This document shows positions 1 through 13,714 of a DNA stretch of 64,000 nucleotides, one piece after another; the stretch's first letter is position 1; each line of letters opens with the position of its first letter. The translations under genes were made by a program, and so were the position numbers. The DNA lies in contig CM039462.1 of assembly GCA_022414725.1 (NCBI GenBank), forward strand, positions 15,694,268 through 15,758,267, written 5' to 3'. The notes under the pieces were generated by a model. That model saw only the letters and a program-made list of their open reading frames with translations. It ran no database searches and had not been told where the DNA came from. Source of the stretch: Microglena sp. YARC (Eukaryota; Chlorophyta; Chlorophyceae; Chlamydomonadales; Chlamydomonadaceae).

Positions 1-3000
1 GTGGTCTTTTGTGGTGGGTGGGACCATGGTGGTGGGGTATTGGTGGTGGGACATGGCGGTATGGTGGCGTGGTGAAGCTGGTGGTGGTATGGTCTTAGTG
101 GTTGGGGGGTCCTGGTGGTGGTCAGAGCATTTGGCATGGGTGGTGATGTGACATGGTGGTGGGTGGTATGGGGTGGTGGTGTGGTGTCGGTTTGTGGGGT
201 GACATGGTGGGTGTGGGTATTGGTGGTGGTCGGGCACTTTTGGGGTGGTGGTCTTTGTGTTGGTGGTGGGTACTTGGTGGTGTGGGTATTTGGTGGTGGT
301 ATTGGGGTGTGGGCAGTGGTGGGCATGGTGGTGGTGGTGGTGGGTATTGGTGGAAGGTGGCCTGGTGTTGGTCTTGTGGTGGTGACACAGGTGGTGGTGG
401 TGACTGGTGGGCATTGGTGGTGGTTGTGCATGGTGGTGGTCTTTTTGTGGTGGTGGTACCATCTGGTGGTGGTGGTATTGGTGGTGGGCGATTGGTGCGA
501 AGTGGTGGTGACGGTGGTGTGGTTAGGCATGGGTGGATGGTGGTGGTGGGAGTAGTATTCTTTGGTGGTAGTGATCGACATAGGTGGGCCCACTGTGGCG
601 GTGTGGCCATGGTCGGTCTTTTGGTGGTGACATATGGTGGTGGGTGGTCTCGGTGGTGGGGCATGGTCGGTGGTGGTTTTTGTGGTGGTGACTATGATGG
701 GTGGTGGTGGGTATTGGTGGTGGTTGGCCATGCTGGTGGTGGGGCATGGGGCTCGGTGGGGTGGTGACATAGGTGGTGGTGCAGGTGGGCGATGGTGGTG
801 CTTTTGTGGTGGTGACCAATGTGGGTGGTGGGCAAGTGGTGGTGGTCTTTTGTGTGACCATGGTTGTGGTCGGGTATTGGTTGGTGGGATGGGGCATGGT
901 GTGGTAGGGAGGTGGTGGGCTTGTTTTGTGGACCATGGTGGTGGCCGGACCATAGGGGTCGGTGTGATGCTTGTGGTGGTGGGCACCATGGTGGTGGTGG
1001 GTCTCCTGTGTGGGGTCAGGAGGGTGGTGGTCTGTTGTGGTTCGGTTGCCCTATGTGTGTGGGGGATGACATCTGGGTTTGGGCAATGGTGGTGCTTTTG
1101 TGGGTGGTTGGGGTTTTATTGTGGTGTGACCCTCGGTTTTGGTGGTGGTGGTGACTTCATCGGTGGAGATGGGTGGTGGTCGTCGGTTGGTGGTGGGCAT
1201 GCTTTTGTGTAGGTATTGGTGGTGGTTGGTGGGTTGGTGTTTTTTGTTTGGTATGGTAGTGGTTGGTGGTGGTGGTCTTTTGTGGTGGTGGTGCGTCTTG
1301 TTTGCTGGGTAGGCATGGTTGGTGTGGTGTCTGATTGGTTGGGCATGGTGTGTCTTTGGGTGGTGACCATGGTGGTGGTGGGTAATGGTGGTGGTGGATG
1401 GTGGTGGTGTCTTTTGTGGTTGGAGGTGGAATGGTGGTCTTTTGTGTGGTGACATGGGTGGTGGTATGTGGGTGGTGGGGTCTTGTCTTTTTGGTTTTGG
1501 TATGTGGTGTGGTCTTTGTGGTATGGTGTGGTGGGGGTGGTCATGAGGTCTTTTGTGGTGGTGACCATGGTGGTGGTATTGGTATGGTGGTGGGGGCATG
1601 CGTGGTTGGTGTCTTTGTCCTTTTGTGTGGTGACATTGGTGGTGGTGGTGGGGGCATGGTGGGTGGTCTTTTGTTGTGGTGGTGGGTATTGGTCTTTGTG
1701 GTGTGAATGGTGGGTTTTGTGGTGGTGACCATACGGTGGTGGTGGGTGTGGTGGGTATTGGTGGTGGTGGGCATGGTGTGGTGGTCTTTTTGTGGTGGTG
1801 AGCATGGTGGTGGTGGGTATTGGTGGTGTGGGCATGGTGGTGGTGGTCTTTTGTGGTGGTGACCATGGTGGTGGTGGGTGCGTGTGGTGGCATGGTGGCG
1901 GTGGTCTTTTGTGGTGGTGACCATCGGGGTGGTGGGTATATGGTGGTGGTGGGCAGGGTGGTGGTGGGATTGGGTGGTGAAATATATGTGTACATGGTGG
2001 TGGTGGTATTTTGTGTTGGGCATGGGGCTATTGGTGTGACTTCGGTGTGGTGGTATTGAGACAGGTGGTGGTGGCTTTGTGGTGGGACCATGGTGGTGGT
2101 GGGTATTGTGGTGGTGGACCATGGTGGTGGTGGTATTGGTGGTGCATGGCATGTGGTGGTGGCTTTTTGTGTGTGACCATGGTGGTGTGGGTAAGGTATG
2201 TGGTGGTGGTGGGCGTGGGGTCATAACGGTGCGTGTGGATGTGGTGTCACCCATGGTGGTGTGGGTATTGCCATGGTGGTGAGTCTGGTGGGACCATGGG
2301 TACAAATGGTGGGCATGGTGGCTGTGTGGCTCGGAGGTGTGTGGGGTGGTCTTTGGGTGGTGGGACGGTGTGGTGGGTATTGGTAGATGGGGTGACGTGG
2401 TGGTATAGGGCATGGTGGATGGGGTTTGGGTGGTGAAAAGACATCGGTGGGTGTGTCTTGGTGCGTGGTTAGACCATGGTGGTGGTGGCGGTTGGTTGGT
2501 TTTTGTGGGTGGTGACATATTGGTGGTGGTGGGCATGGTGGGTGGTGGTGGTCTTTTGTGGTGGTGACCATGGTGGTGGTGGGTATTGGTGGGCATGGGT
2601 GGTGGCATGGTGGGGTCTTTTGTGGTGGTGACCATGGGTGGTGGGTGGTTGGTGGTGGTGGGCATGGTGGTGGTGGTCTTACTTGTGGTGGTGACATGGT
2701 GGTGGTGGGTATTGGTGGTGGGTCTTTTTGGGCATGGACCATGGTGGTGGTTTTTTGTGTGGTGGACATGGTGGTTGGCATTGGTGGTGGGCATGGTGGT
2801 GGTGGTCTTTTTGTGGTGGTGACCATGGTGGTGGTGGGTATTGGTGTGGGTGGGGTGGTCCTGTTGTGGTGGTCGACGCCACATGGTGGGGTGGCATTGG
2901 TGGTGGTGGTCTTTTGTGTGGTGACATGGTGGTGGGTGGGTATTGGGTGGTGGTGGGATGGTGGTGGTGGTCTTTTGTGGCTGGTGACCATGGTGGTTTT

Positions 3001-6000
3001 TTTTTGGTGGGTATGGTGGTGGTGGGGCATGGTGGTGGTGGTTCTTTTCTTGTGGTGGTGGTGGTGGGTATTGGTGGTGGTTGGTCTTTTGTGGTGGTGA
3101 CCATGGTGGTGGTGGGTGGTGGTGGGCATGGTGGTGGTGGTCTTTTGTGGTGGTGGGTGGTTGGGGGTACTTGGTGGTGGTGGCTGGTGGTGGTGGTGCT
3201 TTTCGGTGGTTGGTGGTGGTGGGCGGGTTGCCCATGGTGGTGGTGGTTTCTTTTGTGGTTGGTTGACCATTGGTGGTGGTGGGTATTGGTGGTGGAGGGC
3301 TGGTGGTGGTCTTTTGGTGGTGGTGAGCATGGTGGGTGGTGGTGGTGGGCATTTCTTTTGGGTGGTGGTTCTTTTGTGTTAGTTGACCATGGTGGTGGTG
3401 GTATTTGGTGGTGGTGGGCCCATGGTCGGTTGGTCTTTGTGGTGGTGGTGGTGGTGGGTATTGGTTTTGTTTGGTGACCCATGGTGGTGGTGGGGTGGTG
3501 GCGGTGGTGGTGGTCTTTTTGTGGTGGTGACCATGGTGGTGGTGGGTATTGTGGTGGTCTTTTGGTGGTGGTTGGTCTTTTGTGGTGGTGACCATTTGGT
3601 GGTGGTGGGTAATTGGTGGTGGTGGGTTGTGGTGACCAAATGGTGGTGGTGGGTATTGGTGGTGGTGGTCTTTTGGTGGTGACATGGTGGTGGTGGTATT
3701 GTGGTGGTGGGCATGGTGTGGTGGTCTTTTGGTGGTGACCATGGTGGTGGTGGGTATTGGTGGTGGTGTGGCATGGTGGGTGGTGGTGGCTTTTGTGGCG
3801 GTGGTCTTTTTGTGGTGGTGACCACGGTGGTGGTGGGTATTGGTGGTGGTGATGGTGGCGCATTGGTGGGGTCCTGGTTTGATCAACTTGGTGGTGACCA
3901 TGGTGGTGGGGGTATTGTGTGGTGGGCATGTGGTGGTGGTGGTGGTGACTTATTGTGGGCTTGATGGTGGTGGTGGGTATTGGTGGTGGTGGTTCTTTTG
4001 TGGTGGTGACATGGTGGTGGTGGTATTGGTGGTGGTGGGCCATGGTGGTGGTGGTCTTTTGTGGTGGTGACCATGGTGGTGGTGTATTGGTGGTGGTGGG
4101 CATGGTGGTGGTGGTCTTTTGTGGTGGTGACCATGGTGGTGGTGGGTAATTGGTGGTGGTGGTGGTGGTGGTCCGTGTGGTGGGTATGGTGGTGTGGTGG
4201 TGTTGTGGTGGTTGGGGTGGTGGGTATTGGTGGTGGTGGGCATGGTGGTCGGTGGTCCTTTTGTTGGCGGTGGTGGTGGTGGTGGGTATTGGTGGTGGTG
4301 GGCATGGGGTGGTTGGTCTATTGGGTGGAGGTGTGGGCATGGTGGTGGTGAGGTGGTGTGGGATTGGTGGTGGTATGGTGGTGGTGGGCATATGGGTGGT
4401 GGGTCTTTTGTGGTGGTGACCATGGTGGTGGTGGGTATTGGTAGGTGGTGGGCATGGTGGTGGTGGTCTTTTTGTGGTGGTGACCATGGTGGTGGGTGGG
4501 TATTGGTCGGGGTGGGGTTTCATCGTGGTGTGGTCTTTTTGTGGTGGTGACGCCTTGTGGGTGGTATTGGTGTGGTGGCAATGGTGGTGGGGTCTTGGTG
4601 GGGCATGACCAGGTGGTGGTGGTATTGATGGCCGGTGGGATGGTTTTGGTTGGTCTTTTGTTGTGTGACATGGTGGTGGTGGTATTAGTGGTGGTGGTCT
4701 TATTGTGGGGTGAACCCTGGCTGGGTGGTGGGTATTTGTGGTTGGCATGGTGGTGGTGGTCTTTTGTGGTGTGACCATGGTGTGGTGGGTATTGGTGGTG
4801 GGCATGGTGGTTCTTGTGGTGGTGACATCGGTGTGGGTGGCATGGTGGCATGGTGGTGGGGTGGGCATGGTGGTGGTGGTTTTTTGGGTGGTGACCTGGT
4901 GGGTCGTGGGGCCTGATTGGTGGTGGTGGGCATGTGGGGGGGTCTTTTGTGGTGGTGGACTTTTTGTGGTGGTGACCCATGTGTGGGGGATTGGTCGTGT
5001 GGTGGGTTGGTGACCATGGTGGTGGTGCCATCGGATGGTGGTGGTCTTTTGTGGTGGTGACATGGTAGTGGTGGGTAATTTGGTGGTGGTGGGCATTGGG
5101 TGGTGGTCATGGTGGTCGGTGGTTATGGTTGGTGTTGCATGGATGGTGGTGGGTCTTTTTGGTGGTGACCATTGATGGTGGTGTATTGGTGGGTGGTCGT
5201 GGTGGTGACTCATGGTTGGTGGGTGGGTAGTGGTGCGGGTGGTGGTGGTCCTTTTGGGTGGTGACATGTGGTGTGGTGGGGTATGGTGTGGTGGTCTTAT
5301 TGGTGGTGTGATATGGTGGTGTGGGCAGGTGGGCTGGTTGGTGGTGGACCCATGGTGGTGGTGGGCATGGTGGTGGTGGTCTTTCTGTGTGGTGACCTTG
5401 TGGTGGGTGGGTATGGGTGGTGGTGGGCATGGTGGGGTCTTTTGTGGCTTGTGGACCATGGTGGTGGTGGTATGGTGGTGGTGGTTCTTTTTGTGGTGGT
5501 GACGCATGGTGTGGTGGTGGTGGGGTGGTGGGCATGGGGGTGGTCTTTTTGTGGTGGTGACCATGGTGGTGATGGGTATGGGGTGGTGGTGGTCTGGTGG
5601 TAGGTGTTTTGGTGGTGGTGACCCATGGTGGTGGTGGTGGGCATGGTGGGTGGGTGGTCTGGTTGGTGACATGGTGGTGGTGGGTATGGTAGGTGGCGGT
5701 GGGTGGTCGCTGGTCTTCTTGTGGGCATTCGTGGTGGTGACCATGGTGGTGGTGGGTATTGGTGGTGGTCTTTTTGTGGTGATGGTGGTGGTGGGTATTG
5801 GGGTGGTGGCTCATGGGTGGTGGGTGGTCATGTGGGTATTGTGTGGTGGCATTTTGGTGGTGACATGGGTTGGTGTGGGTATTGGTGGTGGTCTTTGTGG
5901 TGGTGGACCATGTGGGTGGTGGTGGTGGTATTGTAGTGGGTGGGCATGGTGGTGGTGTCTTTTGTGGGTGGTGGTGACTCATGGTGGTGGTGGTATGGTG

Positions 6001-7222
6001 GTGGGTGGGCACTGGTGTGGTGGTCTTTGTGGTGTGGCGGTGGACCATGGTGGTGGGGTCGTTGGTGGTGATGGGTCTTTTGTGGTGGTGACCATGGTGG
6101 TTGGTGGTCTTTTGTGGTGGTCGACCATAGGTGGTGGTGGGTATTAGGGTGGTGGTGGGCATGGTGGTGGTCTTTTGTGGTGGTGACCATGTGGTGTTGG
6201 GCATTGGTGGTGGTGGTCTTTTATGGTGGTGACATGGTGGTGGGGGTATTGGTGGTGGTGGCATGGTGGTGGTCTTTTGTGGATGGTGAATGGTGGTGGT
6301 GGGCATGCTGGTGGTGTCTTTTGTGGTGGTGACCCATGGTGGTGTGTAGGGCATGGTGGTGTGGTGGGCATGGTGGTGGTGGCACTATTGGTGGTGGTGG
6401 GCCTGGGGTGGTGGGCTATGGTGGTGGTGGCATGGTGGTGGCTGGGCATGGTGGTGGTGGTGGGCTATGGTGGTGGTTTTGGGCATGGTGATGGTGGTGC
6501 ATGGTGGTAGTGGGCAATGGGTGGTGGTGGCATGGTGGTGGTGGACATGGTGGGTGGTGGGCATGGTGGTGGTGAACATAGGTGGGTGGTGGTCTTCTTG
6601 TGGTGGTGACCATCGGTGGTGGCTGGGCTGGTGGTGGTGGGTCATGGTGGTGTGGGCATGGTGGTGACCATGGTGGTGGTGGGTATCTGGGTGGTGGTGA
6701 CACATGGTGTGTGGCGGTATTGGGGTGTGGACCATGGTGGTGGTGGGCTATTTGGTGGGGTGGGTATGGTGGTGGTTGGTATGTGGTGGGGATGGTGTGG
6801 TGGGCATGGTGTGGTGGGTATTGTTGTGTCAATCCGGTGGTGGTGGATATTGGTGGTTGGCGGGCATGGTGGTGGTGGGCTGGTGAGTGTGGGTATATGG
6901 TGGTGGGCATGGTGGGTGGTGGTATTGGTGTTGGGGCATCTGGTTGGTTTGGGTATTGGTGGTGGCCATGGTGGTCGGTTGGTTATTCGTGGTGGGCATG
7001 GTGGTGGTGGGTATTGGGTGCGTGGGCCATGGTGGGTGTGGGTAATGGGGTGGGCATGGTGGTGTGGGTATATGGTGGGCATGGGTGGTGGTAGGTATTG
7101 TGGTGGCTGGATGGTGGTGGGTTTGGTTGGTGGGCATGGTGGTGGTGGGTATTGGTGGTGGGCATGGTGGTGGTGGGTATTGGTGGTGGGCCATGCATGG
7201 TGGTGGGGTATTGGTGGGGTAA
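1..7222. repeat. GT-rich minisatellite array, about 59-60 bp period
   Basis: The whole stretch consists of GGTGGTGG blocks punctuated by three recurring words: TCTTTTGTGGTGGTGACCAT, GGGTATT and GGGCAT, which return about every 59-60 bases (for example the CTTTTG word at 4055 and again at 4115). The plus strand has almost no C. Towards the right (about 6350-7222) the TCTTTTGTGG word drops out and a shorter GGGCAT/GGGTATT unit dominates. Single-base indels are very frequent. No gene is seen. The array stops at an assembly gap, so its true length is unknown. Confidence 0.9.
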
Positions 7223-8222
7223 NNNNNNNNNNNNNNNNNNNNNNNNNNNNNNNNNNNNNNNNNNNNNNNNNNNNNNNNNNNNNNNNNNNNNNNNNNNNNN
7301 NNNNNNNNNNNNNNNNNNNNNNNNNNNNNNNNNNNNNNNNNNNNNNNNNNNNNNNNNNNNNNNNNNNNNNNNNNNNNNNNNNNNNNNNNNNNNNNNNNNN
7401 NNNNNNNNNNNNNNNNNNNNNNNNNNNNNNNNNNNNNNNNNNNNNNNNNNNNNNNNNNNNNNNNNNNNNNNNNNNNNNNNNNNNNNNNNNNNNNNNNNNN
7501 NNNNNNNNNNNNNNNNNNNNNNNNNNNNNNNNNNNNNNNNNNNNNNNNNNNNNNNNNNNNNNNNNNNNNNNNNNNNNNNNNNNNNNNNNNNNNNNNNNNN
7601 NNNNNNNNNNNNNNNNNNNNNNNNNNNNNNNNNNNNNNNNNNNNNNNNNNNNNNNNNNNNNNNNNNNNNNNNNNNNNNNNNNNNNNNNNNNNNNNNNNNN
7701 NNNNNNNNNNNNNNNNNNNNNNNNNNNNNNNNNNNNNNNNNNNNNNNNNNNNNNNNNNNNNNNNNNNNNNNNNNNNNNNNNNNNNNNNNNNNNNNNNNNN
7801 NNNNNNNNNNNNNNNNNNNNNNNNNNNNNNNNNNNNNNNNNNNNNNNNNNNNNNNNNNNNNNNNNNNNNNNNNNNNNNNNNNNNNNNNNNNNNNNNNNNN
7901 NNNNNNNNNNNNNNNNNNNNNNNNNNNNNNNNNNNNNNNNNNNNNNNNNNNNNNNNNNNNNNNNNNNNNNNNNNNNNNNNNNNNNNNNNNNNNNNNNNNN
8001 NNNNNNNNNNNNNNNNNNNNNNNNNNNNNNNNNNNNNNNNNNNNNNNNNNNNNNNNNNNNNNNNNNNNNNNNNNNNNNNNNNNNNNNNNNNNNNNNNNNN
8101 NNNNNNNNNNNNNNNNNNNNNNNNNNNNNNNNNNNNNNNNNNNNNNNNNNNNNNNNNNNNNNNNNNNNNNNNNNNNNNNNNNNNNNNNNNNNNNNNNNNN
8201 NNNNNNNNNNNNNNNNNNNNNN
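7223..8222. other. Assembly gap (exactly 1,000 N)
   Basis: Run of exactly 1,000 N, a conventional scaffolding gap of unknown true size. The left side is minisatellite and the right side opens abruptly inside copia pol, so nothing shows that the two sides are neighbours in the genome. Confidence 0.99.
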
Positions 8223-10208
8223 GAAGAGATCCATACGCAGTATCGGAACCGACAGTGTTTCCAGAATCATGCACTTGCACTATCCGGCAAACTGGCTACT
8301 CATCACTGGGCTTGACCCGAGTAATCACGCAGCGGACGACAGGAGGTCTGAATGAACGACACCCGCGGCCAATCCGAGGTGGTCGGAGGTTGGCGACTAT
8401 TAGTAATGGACCTGAATGCCAGGTACCACTATGATCGAGGCGTCGTAATCCTAAATCTTCACCCGACGAAATGTGGCGCAGAGGGAGGGCCTGGCGACCC
8501 CTCTGCGATTGGCTAAGATTGTCTGAAGCGAACTTGCAGATCTCGCCGCCCAGTGCCTTAAAGCACAATACAGCACCATCAGCCCTGACCTGGGACGCAA
8601 GGTCATCCATGATCAGGGCAGCGGTCGACAATTGGGGTTAGCCAGGGTCAGGGAAATTAAACAGTAGGCACAGGCATTGTCCGTTGATAGCGGCAGGGAT
8701 GCCGAGAGACATACGCGACCCGTCATAAGGGAAGATAGCCAGGAATACAGTTATGATCAAACTGCTCATGAGAAGAGTACATCAGCATACTCTCTACTAC
8801 TCCTGGCGGCAACTTAGGAACCGGCAAAAAAAATAACCTTACTACCAAGGGAATACCGCAACAGTCTACCAGATAAGCCTTATCGTCCAAGCTTGTTCGC
8901 TTCTTTCCCATTGACTTAACGTAACGTAGCAAGGGTCGCGAACACGCCGCAACATCGACACATCAGGCTGAACCCCAAAGAAAAAGCTCATGAGGAGTCT
9001 AATATCTCCCTGATTGGGTCAAGCGATTACGAAGGTAAACACGCAGCTAGGAGGCATAGGGCCAGAAAGAACTTAAGTTTTAGCTTTAGACTTCAACGGT
9101 GGATGCTCCCTAGCTAATAGACTGTAAGGAACCCCATTGTGTACTCTCAAAAGTTTGCATTCTTGCTCGTGCGTGTATGCCAAAGAGATGAGAACTCATT
9201 GCATCTGCCTCACCGATATCAGCCATCCTCAACCACTTTTATATAAGCTTAGCCCTGTCAGACTCAGGCATAAAGGCAAACCGTGGCAGCTGATTCTTCC
9301 ATCTGAGGATGATAGGTTGATAGCTGCTAGGGAGCTTCATGCCCTGGTCCGTCAAGCAACACTTCAAGCATAGGCCAGAGTGTTGGTCTGTGAGGCAACA
9401 GCAATATAAAACTCCACGCAGTACTCATAATGATGAACTGGCCCTCATGAATGTCCAAGTGAGGCGTGAGAGGTGCCATTGATGGATGTAGTGCTGCTTT
9501 AGGAAAAGGGATGACGTTTTTGCCTCGCCTTTTGACAAGCATACAGGGATTAGGCAGTTTTTGGACCTGGTTGTGTGAGAGGGGTAATTTTCTTAACATA
9601 CCCTTCTTGAGACAAGTCTGTGCATGGCATCATAAGCCGGGGTGACCCAGCCGCTATGCCACAGCCATTCAGTGAGTGGTAGGGATAACAACTCCACCGT
9701 CCTCATAACATCAATGTGTTTGGCTGGGTAATTGTCAGCACTAAACGGAACAGCCACTGGTGGTGTAACACAGGCCTACGATTGCAAACTTTCAAACACC
9801 ATCACCGGAGGCAGGGAAGGACCAGAGAATAGAAGGAGCCCTGAGTGGCAGTGCACTAATATCAAAAGAAATCTTGCAGTGGAGAGTATATGAGTCACAG
9901 CATTTACTGACAGGAGGTTCACCGGACAGTGAGGTATGTAGAGAACATTAGTTTAGAATGATTGGTGTTGGTAACAACCACACATATAATTTAATCAATG
10001 GATACTTTACCTTACTGCCCGTTGAACCACACCATCACCAATCGAACTGATGGCAGATTAGTGGAACATCAAACACAGTGAACAAAGATCTATCACCTGT
10101 GATGGACAGTTCCAGCTCCAGAATCCAATGCAGACACCCTCAGACAGGCTCGGACTACACACATTTTGAGAACCTAGAGGTGCAGGAGAATAGGACAGGG
10201 CTTACATG
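8223..10208 (-). pseudogene. copia pol (protease-integrase part), copy A, frame-broken
   Basis: Fragmentary reading frames match protease, GAG-pre-integrase zinc region and integrase core of copies B and C (for example the pre-integrase and core segment around 9600-9330). Reverse transcriptase and RNase H would lie in the gap. Frames are broken by dense indels, so it is not a usable coding region as it stands. Confidence 0.75.
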
Positions 10209-12389
10209 CTACTTCGCATAGCAAACCCATCAATTTGAGCCTGCAAGGAAGACAATTGCTTTGGAGTAAGGTGACCTGGAAGGGCCAGGTTAGCAGGCAA
10301 CGGTGAAGGAAGCGTTGGTTTCTGCACGACCAGGGACCCTTCGCAGGGCAGGGAACTTCGTCCATAGCAAACGGTCCTTTGGGGATCCGAGTGACCATCC
10401 TTGTGGGGGCATGGTCCCCAGGTGCATTCCAGGCGCCTCTTGTTCGACCCAGAACCAACCAGTCTTCTGCCGCCGCTGAATGCAGGCATTAGCAGAAACT
10501 GGAGCGGTCCGGGACAACCAGGATGCCTGGAATCCGACTGAGGGAGCGCTATGTTAGGAATATCTAGCTGCCTATATTCCTCTAGACAGGACCAGTACTC
10601 AACAGGTTGCTGGCTGTATATCAGGATACCATACTTAATCCGCAGCGTTTTCGAACAGGGGCAGACTCGCACCTTGAACTATAATGCCCATGGCGTGACG
10701 CTGAGTCTGCGGAACCCAGCACTGCGCAGGTCAGTGCACATACCGCGAACCCGACGAAAGAAAGCGTCAACGTGCTCATGAGTGCCCATGACCGAAGCAT
10801 GATACTCCTTCAGCAAGAGAGGGACACGCGAGGCAAGGGCATCGGACTGCTGCCTCCGGATATGCAAAAAGATATCCGAGTGAAGCAAAGTCCCTATAAC
10901 CTTGACTAGGGCATCCGTCATGTTGGCAAGCATCATGGATAAGATCATGAACTCTTGGCGGGGTAGGGTAAGCGCACCGTGAAAGCCCAAACAGTGCAGG
11001 ATCGACACTAGACTCACCATGAGAGTGCCGAAGTTCCAGCAGCAGGAGGAGCACACCGAGGAGCTAAAGACTCACGAATCGCCAGAAAAATCAGCAGCAA
11101 GACCAGCGTCATAAAGCGCGCTGGTCATCTAAGTTCCTGATGAGATCTAGGGAACGCGCAACACGCACAATGAGCTCGAAATCAGGACGAACAGGACAGA
11201 AAGGGAGTGGCACCTTAACAAACTGGTAACCTCGCAGGTCACTGTTCCTACGCCAACCCCTCCAGAGGTCACACCATTAGCAGGAGGGTAGTTAATCCCT
11301 GGCATAACAGGTCACAGAAAAGCCCGACACTCTAGACCTAGCTCAGAATAAGCCATCACACGCCTAGGCCTAGGGCGACCCTTGCTATCAACCATAGCCT
11401 GAGTGGGCAGTCATATCCAGCCTACCGTACAGAGTGCGGTCCAAGGATTCCCAGCATGTTGAGCTTGGCGGATAAGACGGCAGTCCTGCAGGGATAGACG
11501 CAGAGGATGTCCGCCACGAGCAGATGCTCCCAGGAGTCGCATGACAGCGAAGGAGGCACATATGGCGGAGGGCCAGGAGCAGGGGGCTGCTCCACAGGCG
11601 GAGGCGGGGGTGGAGGGGCTCCTGCGAAGGGCCAGCAAAGGATGCGCGGCCAGCAGCAGCAACAGAAGCCTCTCGAGCACGAGTATTGTAGCCAGACAGA
11701 CCTCGTCCGGAGGCAAGGTGAAAGACGCAGACTTCTGCATCAAAGACGGCCTGGCCACCTCCGGGTGGACAGGTGGAAGGGGCGCAAGCAGAGGCGCAGA
11801 GACTGGATCAGGCTTAAACTCCGGGGAAGGCGCAAGAGCAGGTGCCGACAGAGGCTCATACACAGGAGAGACGGTATAATTGAACACTCGAGTAGCAGTG
11901 GAAGGAGTGACTCCACCGAAGTCACCACTCATAGCACTCTGCAGATCTTCATCACCATCATCAGAGTCATCAGCATAGCCATCTGCACGGCGATGACGAG
12001 CAAGTTCTTGATAGTCGTAGTCAAAACGGGCATCAGGAGGAGGAGGCGCCCTTGCGTACTGGATAATCTGAGTGGAAGCACAGCAGAGTCGCATCAGAAC
12101 GTCCTCAATCTCAGGAGAAAAGACGTCGGACAGTAGCAGAAAGAGCCGTAAAGGTGGAGGATTGATTGGGGGGTTACTTCCACGATGGCGGAAGGACTCT
12201 CATGACCGCTAGCAGAGGCAGCTGGTGCACAGACGTCTAGCCAATCATCAAGAGGACCCGGGTCCTCCTTAGGAAGGACACGGTCGCAGCCATTGCTGAT
12301 AATGACACTGCGCATCCCCGCGTCCAAGATTCTCCATTCTTGTCGTGGAGTTTCTCAAAATTAGCGGGAGGCCCTCGCGGAAGTTGCAT
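10209..12389 (-). pseudogene. copia gag, copy A, frame-broken
   Basis: Homologous along its length to the gag of copies B and C, from the MQLPRG start (12389) to the terminal UAG (10211-10209). Single-base gains and losses interrupt it many times; one missing T just before the UAG changes the frame there. It encodes the nucleocapsid precursor of the element. Whether the breaks are biological cannot be told, because the same region near the contig end is indel-rich overall. Confidence 0.75.
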
Positions 12390-12426
12390 CGCAAAGCAGT
12401 GGTAGTAAATGAGGGACCGTATAACC

Positions 12427-12725
12427 TATCAGCTTGATAACACTCCGGAGAGTGACTTAGTGTGTGCAGCACGCCAATCTATAAATGCGGAGACGAGAAT
12501 AAATATTACAAAGATAGTGGAACCATAAAGGGACACCAGCGGAGGAAAGGGGGGGGCGGTAGCCTGGAACCTGATCAGGTACAGGTTAGACAGCGCGTGT
12601 CAGAAGAACCGATGACGCAGTCAACAGTAAGCTGACATAGTACTGTCAGGACCGATAGTTCTAAGGAAGTACATAAGTAGTCACCAGTCATAAAACGCGT
12701 GAGAGCACCGCAATTCATGCTGACA
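12427..12725 (-). repeat. 5' LTR of copia copy A
   Basis: Same sequence as the LTRs of copy C. On the minus strand it begins TGTCAGCATGAATTGC and ends CAAGCTGATA. The TSD base run AGTAG follows at 12726-12730. Confidence 0.9.
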
Positions 12726-13655
12726 AGTAGTACAGACCAGGGAGAGGAGACAGACTTCAGAGAACAGCTAGCTCACCTGAACGCAATCAGATACTCAGAT
12801 ACAGACTTTAGAGAACTGAAAGCACTCAGATACAGACTTTAGAGAAAAAGCTAGCTCACCTGAAAACCTCCATGAAGGCAGTTTACTCTGGTAGATATAA
12901 CGCCAGATCAGCACACCCACCAGTAGTCACACCAGTAGAGCCACCAGTAGTGCCACCAGTACAGCCATCAGTAGTGCGCGCCAGTAGTGCCACCAGTAGT
13001 TCCCACAGTACTTACCACCACCAGTGCTGTCAGAACTGCAACCTTAAGTACAGCTAGCTGTAGTGCCACATGCAGTGCTCCTAGAAGCGGTAAACCTTGC
13101 ACAGACCACTCCAGGCACAACCCTGTACGAAGACAGCCCACATATCCAAATCATGACCCCATGGGGGATCACAGAATTCTCACCAAGCACCACCCCTCCC
13201 ACATCCGAACCATCGTCAGATAATGACATGGAAAACAACAGCCACATGCCTGTAGTTAGCTTCACCCTAGAACAAACTCAGGAAGGATACTACCCCCTGG
13301 GAGAGCTGATGGAAATCCTGGACCACATGATCTCACTCCCTACCCCACCCTGCATAATAAATATGCTCAGGACTCCCTGTATACCTTGATCACAGACTTC
13401 TATGCCAGGTACAGACACCTCAGGTACCTCACCAATGCCCCATGGAGAGCACAAGACATGCCCACCCATCCTGCCCATGTTCTCAGCCCCATCCACACCC
13501 ACACCAGACTCCTGGCCACACTGGTCTACAAGTATGAAACGTGTGCCATAAGCATGCTATGCAACGTGTGCCACACACACACCACCACCACACCACCACC
13601 ACCACTGCTCCCTTCAGGCCTTGAAGGGAACTTGAGGTGAAGTGGAGGTGACCCC

Positions 13656-13656
<1 letters not shown>

Positions 13657-13704
<48 letters not shown>

Positions 13705-13714
13705 ACACACACAA
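13657..13714 (+). repeat. Poly-C tract followed by (CA)n
   Basis: About 34 C followed by about 12 CA dinucleotides. The duplicate at 54966-55048 has about 53 C, so the tract length differs by roughly 20 bases between the two blocks. Confidence 0.9.

Larger units (their letters stand above)
8223..12725 (-). mobile_element. Ty1/copia element copy A, truncated by the gap
   Basis: 5' part of a copia-type LTR retrotransposon read leftwards: LTR (12427-12725), gag and the protease-integrase part of pol, cut at the N gap before reverse transcriptase. It is flanked on the right by AGTAG followed by the same D sequence as copy C, so it is the same insertion event in the duplicated block. The section from 8223 to about 10000 has an indel every few tens of bases compared with copies B and C, which breaks all frames. 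This looks like poor consensus at a contig end. Confidence 0.9.

Noticed and set aside
1541..5744. Long His/Pro/Thr-rich minus-strand ORFs (786 and 1,021 codons) and Trp/Gly/Val-rich plus-strand ORFs in the first 7 kb
   Set aside because: Composition artefact of the C-poor GT minisatellite; both strands are open in several frames.
6616..8355. ORFs spanning the first N gap, and similar ones over 60531-61940
   Set aside because: They consist mostly of unknown residues across an artificial gap; the flanks are unrelated.
11507..12136. Plus-strand 209-codon arginine/serine-rich ORF (also 26856-27218 and 53064-53540)
   Set aside because: Antisense of gag; its composition mirrors the acidic, proline-rich gag half.
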